Of a stretch of 64,000 nt of DNA, positions 1 through 8,007 are shown piece by piece (position 1 is the stretch's first letter; each line of letters starts with the position of its first letter). The position numbers and the translations under genes are program-made. Below the pieces are notes generated by a model. The model was given only the letters and a program-made list of their open reading frames with translations, was not told the DNA's origin and searched no databases. This stretch comes from Armatimonadota bacterium (GTDB taxonomy: Bacteria; Armatimonadota; Zipacnadia; Zipacnadales; JABUFB01): NCBI GenBank assembly GCA_013314775.1, contig JABUFB010000016.1, forward strand, positions 1 to 64,000, given 5' to 3'.

Positions 1-32
1 CGCGCGGCGAACTATCCGGGATGGAACTACTC

Positions 33-167
33 ATGAGCGTAAAAGAGCGTGACTGTCTGAAGATCGTTTCGCAGTTGGCAGGACCCGGCGGTGGTGCCGG
101 CAAGTTGACCCAGGCCCAGGCCGCGGTCAACTGCTGGCCAGCTCGCGCCTTAGTTGAACTGCTCTGA
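33..167 (+). pseudogene. Transposase N-terminal remnant (ISNCY/IS1202-like)
   Basis: A 44-codon frame begins MSVKERDCLKIVSQLAGPGG and continues with GKLTQAQAA. This matches the well-known N-terminus of helix-turn-helix integrase-type transposases (MSVKERDRLKIVSQ...GKLTQAQAAELLGLS), as I remember that family. After the AQAA motif the expected HTH sequence is lost and the frame stops at a TGA, so only about 35 recognisable residues remain. No catalytic DDE region is visible in the next few hundred bases. It is best read as a dead fragment of an insertion sequence. An ATG at 21 in the same frame could extend it by four codons. Confidence 0.6.
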
Positions 168-491
168 GCGCCAGGCATATTCCAGGCTCGCGGCCTATTG
201 GTGCCAAGCTCTGGCGGCACCGGCTCGTGGCAGTTCTCGGTTCCGAACGTAGCGATCCTTACCGAGCAGTTCAACGGGATGAACGCCCGGCACGCAGAAG
301 GCTAAATGAGGTTTCATTGGCGCCTCGCATTACCCACTCCTCGGCACTAATTGCGCCTGGGGCAGCAGGAGACTGGGGACCGGGAGCCGAATCTGTGTAC
401 CGTATGGGGGGCTGTACATGCTGGGTGGGGATGCTACCCGTTTCACACGGGAAACCCAGGTCGAGCCTGCTCGACCCACGAGGTGGTCGCC
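168..491. other. Intergenic, no gene recognised
   Basis: Between the transposase remnant and the secreted PDZ protein I see no conserved coding sequence. An open frame continues upstream of 492 but its residues look non-coding (Cys/Trp/His-rich, no secretion signal). A purine-rich GAGGTGG at 479-485 serves as ribosome binding site for the ATG at 492. The rest may be further decayed insertion-sequence DNA. Confidence 0.4.
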
Positions 492-2423
492 ATGAGACAC
501 AACCGCCCCCTCCTCATGCCCCCGCTTGCTCTGTTGGTTGCGCTCGGACTGGCGGCAGATGTCTGCCACGCGCAGCAGACCCCGTCGCAGGCCGCCGGTC
601 TCACCCTCCAGGCACTCACCGCCGAGGACCTTGACGCCATGGAGCGACATACGGGGTACCGCGTCGGGGTCCAGGTGGTCGCCGTGGCTCCGGGAAGCCC
701 GGCCTCTGTGGGGCTGCGGGCCAATGATGTGATTTTCCTCGTGGGCGAAAGCCCGGTGGCTTCTCCCGAGGCGGTAGACCAGGCGCTTGTCGGCAGAACC
801 GGCGAGATCATCATTGGCGGCATCCGCATGGGCGCGGACGGGAACGGAGAAGTGTTCGAAGCCCGTATCAACCTGTCTGTTCAGGCCGCTGTACCGCAGC
901 AAGCAGCGCCCGCGTCAGACCCTCAGACCCAGGAGAAGCTGCGGGCGCTGGATGCGGCAAGGGCTGCGGGGATACTGTCCGATGCTGAGTACGCCCAGAA
1001 GCGGGCGGCCCTCATGAATGAGGCCGGCCCAGCGCCCGGCACGGTTCTTGTGACAGCCCCGGCGGACGGCCTGCTGACATATGCAGACCCGCAGGGCCGC
1101 TTCTATCTCCGTTACCCCCCAAGCTTCCAGGCGAGACTACGTGAGGACAACAACGGGGTCGATCTTGTCCGAGGTCAGGCCACCGGCTCGGTCTTCGCCT
1201 TCGCCGGGCAGGGCACGCCGCAGGAACTGCTGGCGGCTTTTCACGGGTCCGTGCGGCAGCAGACGCGGGACTACAGGGAACTCACCCAGGGCGAAGTGCC
1301 GGTGGGGGCCTTGCAGGGAGTCATGGTGGAGTACACAGGAATCAGCCCCAACGGCGTTGCGAGCCATGCGACTATGACGGCAGCGGTTGGGCAGGGCTTT
1401 GGTTACCTGTTCATGCTCACAGGACCCGAGGCGGACTTCGCTGCGTGTCGCGCAGATTGGGACGCGGTCCTTCGGAACTTCAGCCAGCAGCCCCCCGCTC
1501 CACCCAACGCAACGCCGGCCACCGGACCGGGCGCCGCGCTCCCCCCCGTGCCCAGCGCCGATCCGCTCAACGCCTACCTGGACATGCTGGATTTCATGCG
1601 AACGCAGGCCTTCGGGCGCCCGGTGAATACGCCGCCGGCAGACAGGCAGCGGCTGGCCGCGCTCCTTGAACAGGCCGATGCCCAGGCCCGACAGAACGTC
1701 ATGCAGGCACTGCAGACGGTGCCCCAGGTCTGGGCAGAGCTCCAGCAGAAGTGGAATGCCGCGGATGAAGCAGCGCGCGCGGAACAGCGGCAGCACTGGG
1801 CGAGACAGATGCTCCTGCCCACCTTCGTCTACCCGCCACCCCTGGACGTGGAGACTTTCCGGGGGCGTAATGACCGCGTGGTCTTTGAGCATCCGAAGGG
1901 TTGGGTCGTGGCACAGACCGAGGCGGAAGACACCCAGTACCTGTATCTTGGTCCCGGGGGCACCGAGACCACCTGGAACCAGGTGCTGGACCCCGCCAGC
2001 AGCCCGCCGGGAGCGCTCTTTGTCGTGATGCCGACACCTGCCGAGGTCGCGGGCGTCAATTACATAGACGCCGCTCGCATGGCGGCCCAGCAGTACGTGG
2101 CGACCGCAGGCGCCAACATGACTGAGATCAACGCAGCCGATCTGACTGGAGGAGCCATCGTCACCCTGCGCGGACGCTACCCCGGCCAGGCCGAAGACAA
2201 GTTCTATTGGGTGGGGGTGGTCAAGTACGGACCCGACTACATTCTTGCGGGGCGCCTCGGCGGGCCTGTTTCTCAGGCAGAATCCCTGGTGCCGGCCTTT
2301 TCGCACATGGTGATGACCATGGAGCTGAACCCGCCCGAGGGAGACGCCGGCTATGGCGGCGCGATGGTGGACTACTACACATCAAGACTGGGGAACATCG
2401 TCGTGTCGTCTTCGTGGCATTGA
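492..2423 (+). CDS. Secreted PDZ-SHOCT protein with two DcrB/PsbP-like domains
   Basis: The 643-residue product has an N-terminal signal peptide (RPLLMPPLALLVALGLAA, likely cut after CHA), so it is exported. Residues about 45-115 form a PDZ domain with the GSPA.vGLRANDVI pattern. Residues about 146-176 (QEKLRALDAARAAGILSDAEY) are a SHOCT motif, a short helical oligomerisation element. Two related beta-rich modules follow, near 190-330 and 430-630, each opening with a 'y.hP.gW.v' type strand as in DcrB/PsbP-like proteins, separated by a proline-rich linker. The start at 492 is chosen because it gives the signal peptide and follows GAGGTGG; the frame is open further upstream. There is no protease catalytic domain, so the PDZ domain is probably a scaffold. 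Function unknown. The stop codon touches a dispersed repeat. Confidence 0.6.
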   Translation: MRHNRPLLMPPLALLVALGLAADVCHAQQTPSQAAGLTLQALTAEDLDAMERHTGYRVGVQVVAVAPGSPASVGLRANDVIFLVGESPVASPEAVDQALVGRTGEIIIGGIRMGADGNGEVFEARINLSVQAAVPQQAAPASDPQTQEKLRALDAARAAGILSDAEYAQKRAALMNEAGPAPGTVLVTAPADGLLTYADPQGRFYLRYPPSFQARLREDNNGVDLVRGQATGSVFAFAGQGTPQELLAAFHGSVRQQTRDYRELTQGEVPVGALQGVMVEYTGISPNGVASHATMTAAVGQGFGYLFMLTGPEADFAACRADWDAVLRNFSQQPPAPPNATPATGPGAALPPVPSADPLNAYLDMLDFMRTQAFGRPVNTPPADRQRLAALLEQADAQARQNVMQALQTVPQVWAELQQKWNAADEAARAEQRQHWARQMLLPTFVYPPPLDVETFRGRNDRVVFEHPKGWVVAQTEAEDTQYLYLGPGGTETTWNQVLDPASSPPGALFVVMPTPAEVAGVNYIDAARMAAQQYVATAGANMTEINAADLTGGAIVTLRGRYPGQAEDKFYWVGVVKYGPDYILAGRLGGPVSQAESLVPAFSHMVMTMELNPPEGDAGYGGAMVDYYTSRLGNIVVSSSWH

Positions 2424-2634
2424 GGCGGCCCGACCCGGCGCGAGGGGAACGGCCTGTCACCCCCGTTCGGGGGCTCAAGGTGCATCGTGGGGCGGCAATC
2501 CAGGGGCTTCAGCACCCGGCTACAGGCTGTCGCCCGATCCGCGGGATGCGAGGCAACGGCGCGGGGCCATAAGGGGACGTTGAACCTGAATTCGGCTCCA
2601 GCAGGCACGCATCCCACGAAACCGATGCTCCTGG
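2424..2634 (-). repeat. Dispersed MITE-like element, half copy A
   Basis: Read on the minus strand from 2634 the sequence aligns over about 210 bp with two other intergenic stretches (32163-32529 and 48544-48837). Shared landmarks are CCAGGAGCATCGG at the left end, TCGTGGGATGCGTGCC, CCGTTGCC, GGGCGACAGCC, TTGAGCCCCCGAACGGGGG and TGACAGGCCGTTCCC. This copy carries only the left part and ends at the stop codon of the upstream gene. It has no coding potential. Alignment by eye only. Confidence 0.75.
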
Positions 2635-2645
2635 GGCCCTTGCGC

Positions 2646-2675
2646 TTGACACCTGCAACGCGTTCCCACTACCAT
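2646..2675 (+). promoter_or_regulatory. Sigma70-type promoter for the membrane protein gene
   Basis: TTGACA at 2646-2651, an 18-bp spacer, then TACCAT at 2670-2675. The -35 is perfect; the -10 matches 4 of 6. Transcription would start near 2682, just before a GAGGGAG ribosome site at 2694-2700. It lies 11 bp outside the left end of repeat copy A and points away from it. Confidence 0.45.
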
Positions 2676-2709
2676 TCCTCAACCTGAATCTTCGAGGGAG
2701 TGTGGTCCC

Positions 2710-4248
2710 CTGTTCGTTCTGCTCGATGCCCACGATTACCGGCGGGCGCGCTGGATCTTCGCTGCCTTCCTTTGCCTGTATGTAACCACTGGGCACTTCT
2801 TGCTCGATATCACCGACTGGGAGATCACCTTCGAGAACATGGAGGGCATTCTCCGGGGGGAACTGCATCTGGACACGGAGATGATGCCGGACTTCGGGGG
2901 GATGAGCTACGGCGTTGACGGCAAGGTCTACTCCCCGTTCGGAATCGCGCAACCGATCCTGGCAATGCCCTTCTACCTCGCGGGTCTGGCTGCGGCGAAA
3001 GTCGTCCCTCAACTCCCTGAGCGGATCGTGACGCGCACCGCGGTGATGTTCTTCAATCTCGTGCTGGGAGCCCTGACGTGCGCGGTTCTCTACCTGATAC
3101 TCCGATCGCTGAGCCTGCGCCCTACGGCCGGGTACGCGGGTGCGCTGCTCTATGGTATCGCGAGCCCGGCGTGGCCTTACGCGCGAACCTTCTACGCCAA
3201 TCCTCTGGCCGGGTTCCTGCTGCTGATGATCGTCTGGTATCTTTACCGGGCGCGGTGGGAAGGTAACCTCAGGGCGGCGCTCTGGGCCGGGGCTTTCGCG
3301 GGACTGAGTCTGCTGGTGCGGCACCAGTTCACCATCGTGGCGGCCCTGGGCGGCCTGATACTCCTCATCCCCCGGGAAAACACTCGGGCTGCGTGGGTTG
3401 CGGCTCTTCGTCTTGTGGCTGCCTACGCGCCGTCGGTGTCCTTGGCGATGATACTCTGGGGATGGCATAACGACGTCCGCTATGGAAGCTGGATGCGGAT
3501 GGCAGGGTCGGACTGGCAGCGTATCGGGGATACCCCTATCTGGCGAGGTCTCGCCACGCTCTTCATTAGTCCAGGCAAAGGCCTCGTCTGGTATGCCCCC
3601 GTGGTGCTGCTGGCGCCCCTGGGGCTCAGCCTGCTGTGGCGCAGGCACCGGGGCTTCGCCGCCTGTTGTCTGGTGATGATCGGGGCGCTGGTCCTGCTCT
3701 ATTCCAGCATCACCGTTCCGGGCGGCCACTGGTGCTGGGGGCCGCGGTTCATGGTGGATATCCTTGCGCTCCTCGGTGTTGCGGTCGCTGTGGCCTTCGA
3801 TCGCTGGGCGAATTGGGCGCGTGGGACAAGAGTGGCGGTGGGTTTGCTCATCGGGGCAAGTGTCGCGGTGCAGCTTCTGGGCTGTTCAGTGAACGTGATG
3901 CATACCTATCGGCGCATCAATGATACCGGCGCTTCCCCGCAGCACCATGAGTTTGAGTGGCGCTATTCCCCGTTGGTGAACGCCGCCATCGCGCTGGCCA
4001 CTGAAATGCGGTGGACACCGTTGGATCTGTCTGTCTTGAGGTCCGGCAGCCCTCCGAAAGACTTCCGCCGCGACCTGCGTAGAACCCTGGATTACTGGCC
4101 CGCACTGGCCTGGCGCGTCGGAGTGCCGTGGCCGGTGCTCCTACTGTTCCCCATTCAGTTGCTGGTGACGGGCCTGGCCTTCAGACAAGCAGGACGGGTA
4201 GTACGCGCGGGACCGGTCACTCCTCCCGCTCAGGGAGCGGAGGGATAG
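2710..4248 (+). CDS. Polytopic membrane protein, GT39/ArnT-like
   Basis: About 512 residues with roughly ten hydrophobic segments and short loops. After the first membrane span comes a soluble stretch containing YGVDGKVYSPFGIAQPILAMP, the kind of first extracytoplasmic loop seen in GT-C glycosyltransferases of the ArnT/PMT (family 39) group, which transfer sugars from polyprenyl phosphates. No diagnostic acidic pair is secure, so transferase activity is a guess. Start: the frame is open well upstream of a TTG at 2800, and the residues from 2710 (FVLLDAHDYRRARWIFAAFL) look like a real first membrane segment. A GAGGGAG site lies nine bases before CTG 2710, and no ATG/GTG/TTG is available there. 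If CTG initiation is not accepted, TTG 2800 is the fallback. Confidence 0.5.
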   Translation: MFVLLDAHDYRRARWIFAAFLCLYVTTGHFLLDITDWEITFENMEGILRGELHLDTEMMPDFGGMSYGVDGKVYSPFGIAQPILAMPFYLAGLAAAKVVPQLPERIVTRTAVMFFNLVLGALTCAVLYLILRSLSLRPTAGYAGALLYGIASPAWPYARTFYANPLAGFLLLMIVWYLYRARWEGNLRAALWAGAFAGLSLLVRHQFTIVAALGGLILLIPRENTRAAWVAALRLVAAYAPSVSLAMILWGWHNDVRYGSWMRMAGSDWQRIGDTPIWRGLATLFISPGKGLVWYAPVVLLAPLGLSLLWRRHRGFAACCLVMIGALVLLYSSITVPGGHWCWGPRFMVDILALLGVAVAVAFDRWANWARGTRVAVGLLIGASVAVQLLGCSVNVMHTYRRINDTGASPQHHEFEWRYSPLVNAAIALATEMRWTPLDLSVLRSGSPPKDFRRDLRRTLDYWPALAWRVGVPWPVLLLFPIQLLVTGLAFRQAGRVVRAGPVTPPAQGAEG

Positions 4249-4439
4249 GCCCGGTGTGCCACGCGGGCTCAAGGAGCGGCAGCAGCCTCGACCGGGGAAC
4301 TGTGTCGGCCAGTGCAAGGCACCGCGCCGCGATCCGTTGCTCAAAACGGCCACCGGCCGTCTGCCACAGACCGATTTGGATTGCGCCGGTCAGTCGGTGG
4401 ACCGAATTGCCATAGATGGTGAATCTGAGAACCCATATT

Positions 4440-4554
4440 CGGTGAGCTGCCACCCGCCTGGGGCAGCTGGCACGGCACGACGAGGGCGACGGTATCCTCC
4501 GTCCACCCGGGGAGACCACCGCCCTGCCTGCCCACTGCAACCGGTGGGTTTTTT
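4440..4554 (+). ncRNA. Structured RNA region ending in an intrinsic terminator
   Basis: In the 490-bp gap 4249-4738 this part folds densely by eye: AGCTGCC pairs with GGGCAGCT around 4444-4469, GACGG pairs with CCGTC, and CCCAC (4531-4535) pairs with GTGGG (4544-4548) followed by six T (4549-4554). I tested it mentally against cobalamin, ZTP, guanidine and T-box consensus sequences and none fits. It could be the 3' end of the upstream transcript or a small RNA. Confidence 0.4.
4531..4554 (+). terminator. Intrinsic terminator
   Basis: CCCAC/GTGGG stem with an eight-base loop and six T directly after the stem. It ends transcription from the upstream membrane protein gene or from the structured RNA. 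Confidence 0.6.
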
Positions 4555-4581
4555 CTGCTCAATGGGTTGCCCTTGGAAGTC

Positions 4582-4610
4582 TTGTGTTGGACCTAGATGT
4601 GTGCTATTGT
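4582..4610 (+). promoter_or_regulatory. Possible promoter for zinc-ribbon gene operon
   Basis: TTGTGT (4582-4587), 17-bp spacer, TATTGT (4605-4610), downstream of the terminator at 4554 and about 120 bp before the next gene. Both hexamers match only 4 of 6, so this is tentative. Confidence 0.35.
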
Positions 4611-4738
4611 CTTGAAGGGAATCTTCGTAGTTAGCTGGCTCCAAACCGCTGCGGCCCCGATCAGTCGGTGGCCCGGCCAAAACAGCGTCCGCGGCTCTCA
4701 CATCCAGCGCGCCCGCAGGCTTCGGAGGTCTGTTGACC

Positions 4739-5734
4739 GTGGCAGAGAACTCCAGCGAATTTGAGACCTTGTCCCAGGCCGGCACCGCATCTGCAACTGA
4801 ATCCGGCATTTACTGCACGCGCTGCGGATATCACAACCCTCCGGGCCGCGGCGCTTGCGTCATGTGCCTCAACTTCCTCCTCGACCACTCCGCGGGGGCC
4901 AACTGCCCGTCTTGCGGCGCCAGGAACCCGTCGGGCTCCCGCTTCTGCTCGCGGTGCGGGGCCCTGATCGATGCGACTGCGATTGCCGTTTTCAGCCGGC
5001 CCGAACTCGCCGCCAAGGTCCTCGATGCGGTCGGAGACCTGGGCATCGCGGAAGGTGTCGGTGAAGAGGCCTACGGTGACGAAGAGGCTTACATCGGCGA
5101 AGCCGTCGACCAGTATGACGAAGAGCCCGGCGTCTTCGAGGAGCTCGAAGAATATGCCGAGCCGATGACAGTTGAGGGTGCTAAGCCGGAAGCGGTGGTC
5201 GTGCCCGACGAGAGTGTTCCCGGGCCGATGATCGAGACCCCGGAGCCGGCGGACGAGATCGCGCCGGACGAGGACTTTTTCGCATCCGCTCCTGCCATCG
5301 TGGACACGAGTGAGGATGATTTCGCTCCGCCGCCTCCGCCGGGAGTCGTGGCTGAAGAGGACGAGTTTGCTCCGCCGCCTCCGCCGGGAGTCGTGGCTGA
5401 AGAGGACGAGTTTGCTCCGCCGCCTCCGCCGGGAGTCGTGGCTGAAGAAGACGACTTTGCTCCTCCACCGCCACCGGGCGTGGTGGAAGCGGAGGAAGAC
5501 GAATTCGCCCCGCCGCCTGCTCCCGGTCTGATCGAGGAAGAGGACGAGTTTGCGCCGCCGCCGCCACCGACTTTCGACGAGATCAGTGACGAGCTTCCTC
5601 CACCGCCTCCGCCGGCGATCGACGAGGAGTTGCCGCCCCTGGAGCCTCCCGCCGCCGCACAAGAAGCCGACTTCGGAGGCTGGGAGCTTGAGAGCGAAGA
5701 AGACGAGGAAGAGGACGATCAGTCGTCTTCATAG
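4739..5734 (+). CDS. Double zinc-ribbon protein with acidic-proline repeats
   Basis: 331 residues. Two rubredoxin-like knuckle pairs lie near residues 25-45 (CTRCGY..., CVMC) and 58-78 (CPSCGARNPSGSRFCSRCG), which should bind two zinc ions. Residues about 95-180 are strongly acidic. From about 193 to the end the protein is low complexity: repeats of EEDEFAPPPPPGVVA, then a final acidic tail. No enzyme domain and no membrane segment are seen, so it is probably a cytoplasmic adaptor. GTG 4739 lies ten bases after GGAGG (4724-4728); TTG 4733 in the same frame is only four bases away and less likely. It precedes yggS by 39 bp and may be co-transcribed with yggS-sepF-proC. Role unknown. Confidence 0.6.
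   Translation: MAENSSEFETLSQAGTASATESGIYCTRCGYHNPPGRGACVMCLNFLLDHSAGANCPSCGARNPSGSRFCSRCGALIDATAIAVFSRPELAAKVLDAVGDLGIAEGVGEEAYGDEEAYIGEAVDQYDEEPGVFEELEEYAEPMTVEGAKPEAVVVPDESVPGPMIETPEPADEIAPDEDFFASAPAIVDTSEDDFAPPPPPGVVAEEDEFAPPPPPGVVAEEDEFAPPPPPGVVAEEDDFAPPPPPGVVEAEEDEFAPPPAPGLIEEEDEFAPPPPPTFDEISDELPPPPPPAIDEELPPLEPPAAAQEADFGGWELESEEDEEEDDQSSS
5315..5580 (+). repeat. 45-bp in-frame tandem repeats
   Basis: Three near-identical 45-bp units at 5315-5359, 5360-5404 and 5405-5449, followed by two to three diverged ones to about 5580. Each encodes 15 residues of the pattern D-E/D-F-A-P5-G-V-V-A-E-E. Units two and three differ from the first at only a few bases, which implies recent duplication or ongoing homogenisation. 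Copy number probably varies between strains. Confidence 0.85.
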
Positions 5735-5773
5735 ATTTTGCACTTAGCGGACCGATCGCGCGCAGGCATTGCG

Positions 5774-6472
5774 ATGAACCAGATCGAGACGGCCTTTCGC
5801 CAGGTGAGAGAGCAGATCGACGAAGCAGCCCGGCGCGCGGGTCGTCTGCCCGAACAGGTGACGCTGGTAGCGGTCACGAAGACCCGGTCGATTGATGAAA
5901 TCCGCGAGGTCGTTGCAGCGGGAGCAGCCGATCTAGGCGAGAACTATGTGCAGGAGATGGTTGCTAAGCACGAGGCTCTCGCGGACTTGTCCGGTGTCCG
6001 GTGGCATGCGATCGGCCATCTTCAGCGCAACAAGATACGACAGATCGCAAGCTTCTGCAGCCTGATCCACTCAGTGGACAGTACGCGGCTTGCCGACGAG
6101 ATACAAGCCAGGGCAGCAGGGGCCGGGCGCACTCAGCCGGTCCTGCTTGAAGTGAACATAGCAGGAGAAGACACTAAGTTCGGTCTCGCGCCCGGCGACG
6201 TGGAAGCCGTGGCGCAGCATGTCAGTTCGCTCAATCATCTTGAGCTGCGCGGCCTCATGGGCATGACGCCATATGCAGCAGATCCGGAGGAATCCAGGCG
6301 GTATTTCCAGGCCCTGCGGGAGCTGTCGGAAAAGCTGGCGGCGAACCTGCCCCCCGGCAGCATGACGGACCTGTCCATGGGCATGACGCAGGACTTCCAG
6401 ATCGCCGTGGAAGAGGGCGCTACCCTCGTTCGAGTGGGGACGGCGATCTTCGGCAAGCGCCAGGAGGCCTGA
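5774..6472 (+). CDS. yggS: YggS/PROSC-family PLP homeostasis protein
   Basis: 232 residues, the normal size for the family. It keeps the PLP-binding lysine in LVAVTKTRS (K36), the GENYVQE motif, WHAIGHLQRNK, the EVNIAGEDTKFG strand and the C-terminal LSMGMTQDFQIAVEEGATLVR phosphate-binding segment. YggS is a monomeric single-domain PLP protein that buffers free pyridoxal phosphate and keeps vitamin B6 and amino-acid pools in balance; it has no known catalytic reaction. Start ATG 5774 is chosen because the homologous region begins there; a TTG at 5738 is in frame. In Gram-positive bacteria and cyanobacteria this gene sits next to sepF, as here. Confidence 0.93.
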   Translation: MNQIETAFRQVREQIDEAARRAGRLPEQVTLVAVTKTRSIDEIREVVAAGAADLGENYVQEMVAKHEALADLSGVRWHAIGHLQRNKIRQIASFCSLIHSVDSTRLADEIQARAAGAGRTQPVLLEVNIAGEDTKFGLAPGDVEAVAQHVSSLNHLELRGLMGMTPYAADPEESRRYFQALRELSEKLAANLPPGSMTDLSMGMTQDFQIAVEEGATLVRVGTAIFGKRQEA

Positions 6473-6610
6473 GGGCTGACTGGCCTTACAACCGGGGCAC
6501 TCTTGGTCGCATGCAAGTCATCACAGTATGCCGGCTTCGGCCGGCGCTCGAAGCAAACATCACATACTATTTCGCTGCAGCACTCTGGTTTCGCCAGGAG
6601 GGACCCCACT

Positions 6611-7078
6611 GTGAGTCAGACCGTCTGGGAGCGCGCGCTCGATTTCTTCGGCCTTGGTCTGGACGATGGATACCACCGTCACTCCGCGATGCGGTCGGAG
6701 ACCGTACACGAAGAGGAGCGAGACGAAGGCGTCTACCACCTCAATCCACCGCGCCAGTCAACCGTCGCGGCGACCGTGCCCCTGGTACGGGCCGAACCCC
6801 GCAATATTGATGAGGCCACTATCGTCGCCGACGAGATCAAGCGACAAATCCCCGTGATCCTGAACCTCGAGGGCACCAATCCCGAAGAGGCGCGGCGGAT
6901 CCGAGATTTTCTCGCAGGCGTCACCTATGGCCTCAACGGTTTCATGAAGAAACTCGGGAACTGGGTCTATGCCTGCTCTCCTTTCGATATGCCCATCGAG
7001 CGCCTGATCCTGGACGGCTCGCGCATAGGCGAATCCAGGTACGAGGATGACGAGTACGAGGACGAAGACACGTACTGA
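6611..7078 (+). CDS. sepF: Cell division protein SepF
   Basis: 155 residues. The C-terminal half (about 55-145) is the DUF552/SepF fold: EPRNIDEATIVADEIKRQIPVILNLEGTNP..., then RIRDFLAGVTYGLNGFMKKLGNWVYACSP. The N-terminus SQTVWERALDFFGLGLD can form the amphipathic helix with which SepF attaches to the membrane. SepF polymerises and tethers FtsZ filaments; it replaces FtsA/ZipA functions in Firmicutes, actinobacteria, cyanobacteria and relatives. The tail is acidic (EDDEYEDEDTY). GTG 6611 is preceded by AGGAGG at 6596-6601, an excellent site; upstream codons in frame look non-coding. Found in a diderm context here, because outer-membrane proteins are encoded at 47-48 kb. Confidence 0.92.
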   Translation: MSQTVWERALDFFGLGLDDGYHRHSAMRSETVHEEERDEGVYHLNPPRQSTVAATVPLVRAEPRNIDEATIVADEIKRQIPVILNLEGTNPEEARRIRDFLAGVTYGLNGFMKKLGNWVYACSPFDMPIERLILDGSRIGESRYEDDEYEDEDTY

Positions 7079-7119
7079 GCGCCCGGAATTGGGGCGATGG
7101 GCTTGCATGAGGTGTGATT

Positions 7120-7935
7120 GTGGCTGATTTCGCTTTTCAGCTCGGCGTTGTGGGTGCGGGGAAAATGGGGGGCGCACTCATTCGGGCTCTGGTGGCGCGT
7201 GAACAGATCGATCCAGCCCGGATCATCGCTGTGGACGCCGCCCCGGCCGCCCTCGAGCAACTGGCGGCTGACTGCCCGGACGTGGTCACAACATCGGACC
7301 TCGCGCGGGTTGCCGCGGAAAGCGAAGTCTTCCTGATCGCTCTCAAGCCTCAGGTCTTCGCTGATGCTCTTCAGCCCGTGAAATTCGCCCGGCCGGCGGG
7401 GCAGACGGTCCTGTCCATCATGGCAGGCGTCTCCATGAGCCGGATCGTGGAGTACTTCGGGCCAGAGACGCCGGTCATTCGGTGCATGCCCAACGTGTGC
7501 TGCGAGGTGGCACAGGGCGCCTTCGGCTACTCGGCCAATGAATACGTGCCGGACGATCACCGGGCGCTGGTGGGCAGCTGGTTCAATGCAATCGGCGCCG
7601 CGGAAGAGCTTCCTGAGAATCTCCTGGATGCTGTGACCGGGCTTTCCGGCAGCGGCCCGGCTTTCGTCGCCACTTTCATCGAGGCTCTCGCGGACGGGGG
7701 CGTTGCAGCCGGTCTCCCACGCGCCGTTGCCCAGAGACTGGCGGCGCAGACGGTGCTCGGCGCGGCCTCATGGGTTATGGAAAAGGGCGGCCCCGCACAG
7801 CTCAAGGACACGGTCTGCTCACCTGCCGGGACAACCATCACCGGATTGCGCGCGCTGGAGGCCCGGGGACTGCGCTCGGCAACCATCGAGGCCGTCGTCG
7901 CCGCCGCCGAGCGCTCGCGCCAACTTGGAGGATGA
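7120..7935 (+). CDS. proC: Pyrroline-5-carboxylate reductase
   Basis: 271 residues. Catalyses the NAD(P)H-dependent reduction of 1-pyrroline-5-carboxylate to proline, the last step of proline synthesis, in the cytoplasm. The dinucleotide-binding motif GVVGAGKMGGAL is at the N-terminus, followed by the family patterns VFLIALKPQVF, SIMAGVS, VIRCMPN, AVTGLSGSGPAFV and KDTVCSPAGTTITGLRALE. Two GTG starts compete: GAGG at 7109-7112 is only one base from GTG 7114 but seven from GTG 7120, so I prefer 7120. The gene follows sepF by 41 bp, the usual yggS-sepF-proC order. Confidence 0.93.
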   Translation: MADFAFQLGVVGAGKMGGALIRALVAREQIDPARIIAVDAAPAALEQLAADCPDVVTTSDLARVAAESEVFLIALKPQVFADALQPVKFARPAGQTVLSIMAGVSMSRIVEYFGPETPVIRCMPNVCCEVAQGAFGYSANEYVPDDHRALVGSWFNAIGAAEELPENLLDAVTGLSGSGPAFVATFIEALADGGVAAGLPRAVAQRLAAQTVLGAASWVMEKGGPAQLKDTVCSPAGTTITGLRALEARGLRSATIEAVVAAAERSRQLGG

Positions 7936-8007
7936 GCCGCCGGCCGACGCGGCGTCGCGAGGCTTGAGTTCTGCTCGCCACACCAGCCTCTGCGTCTGGC
8001 GCACTTC

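Noticed and set aside
4440-4554. Cobalamin, ZTP or guanidine riboswitch
   Set aside because: Short fragments look similar (CCGCCTGGGG, GGGGAGACC) but the order of conserved elements is wrong and the downstream gene does not fit.
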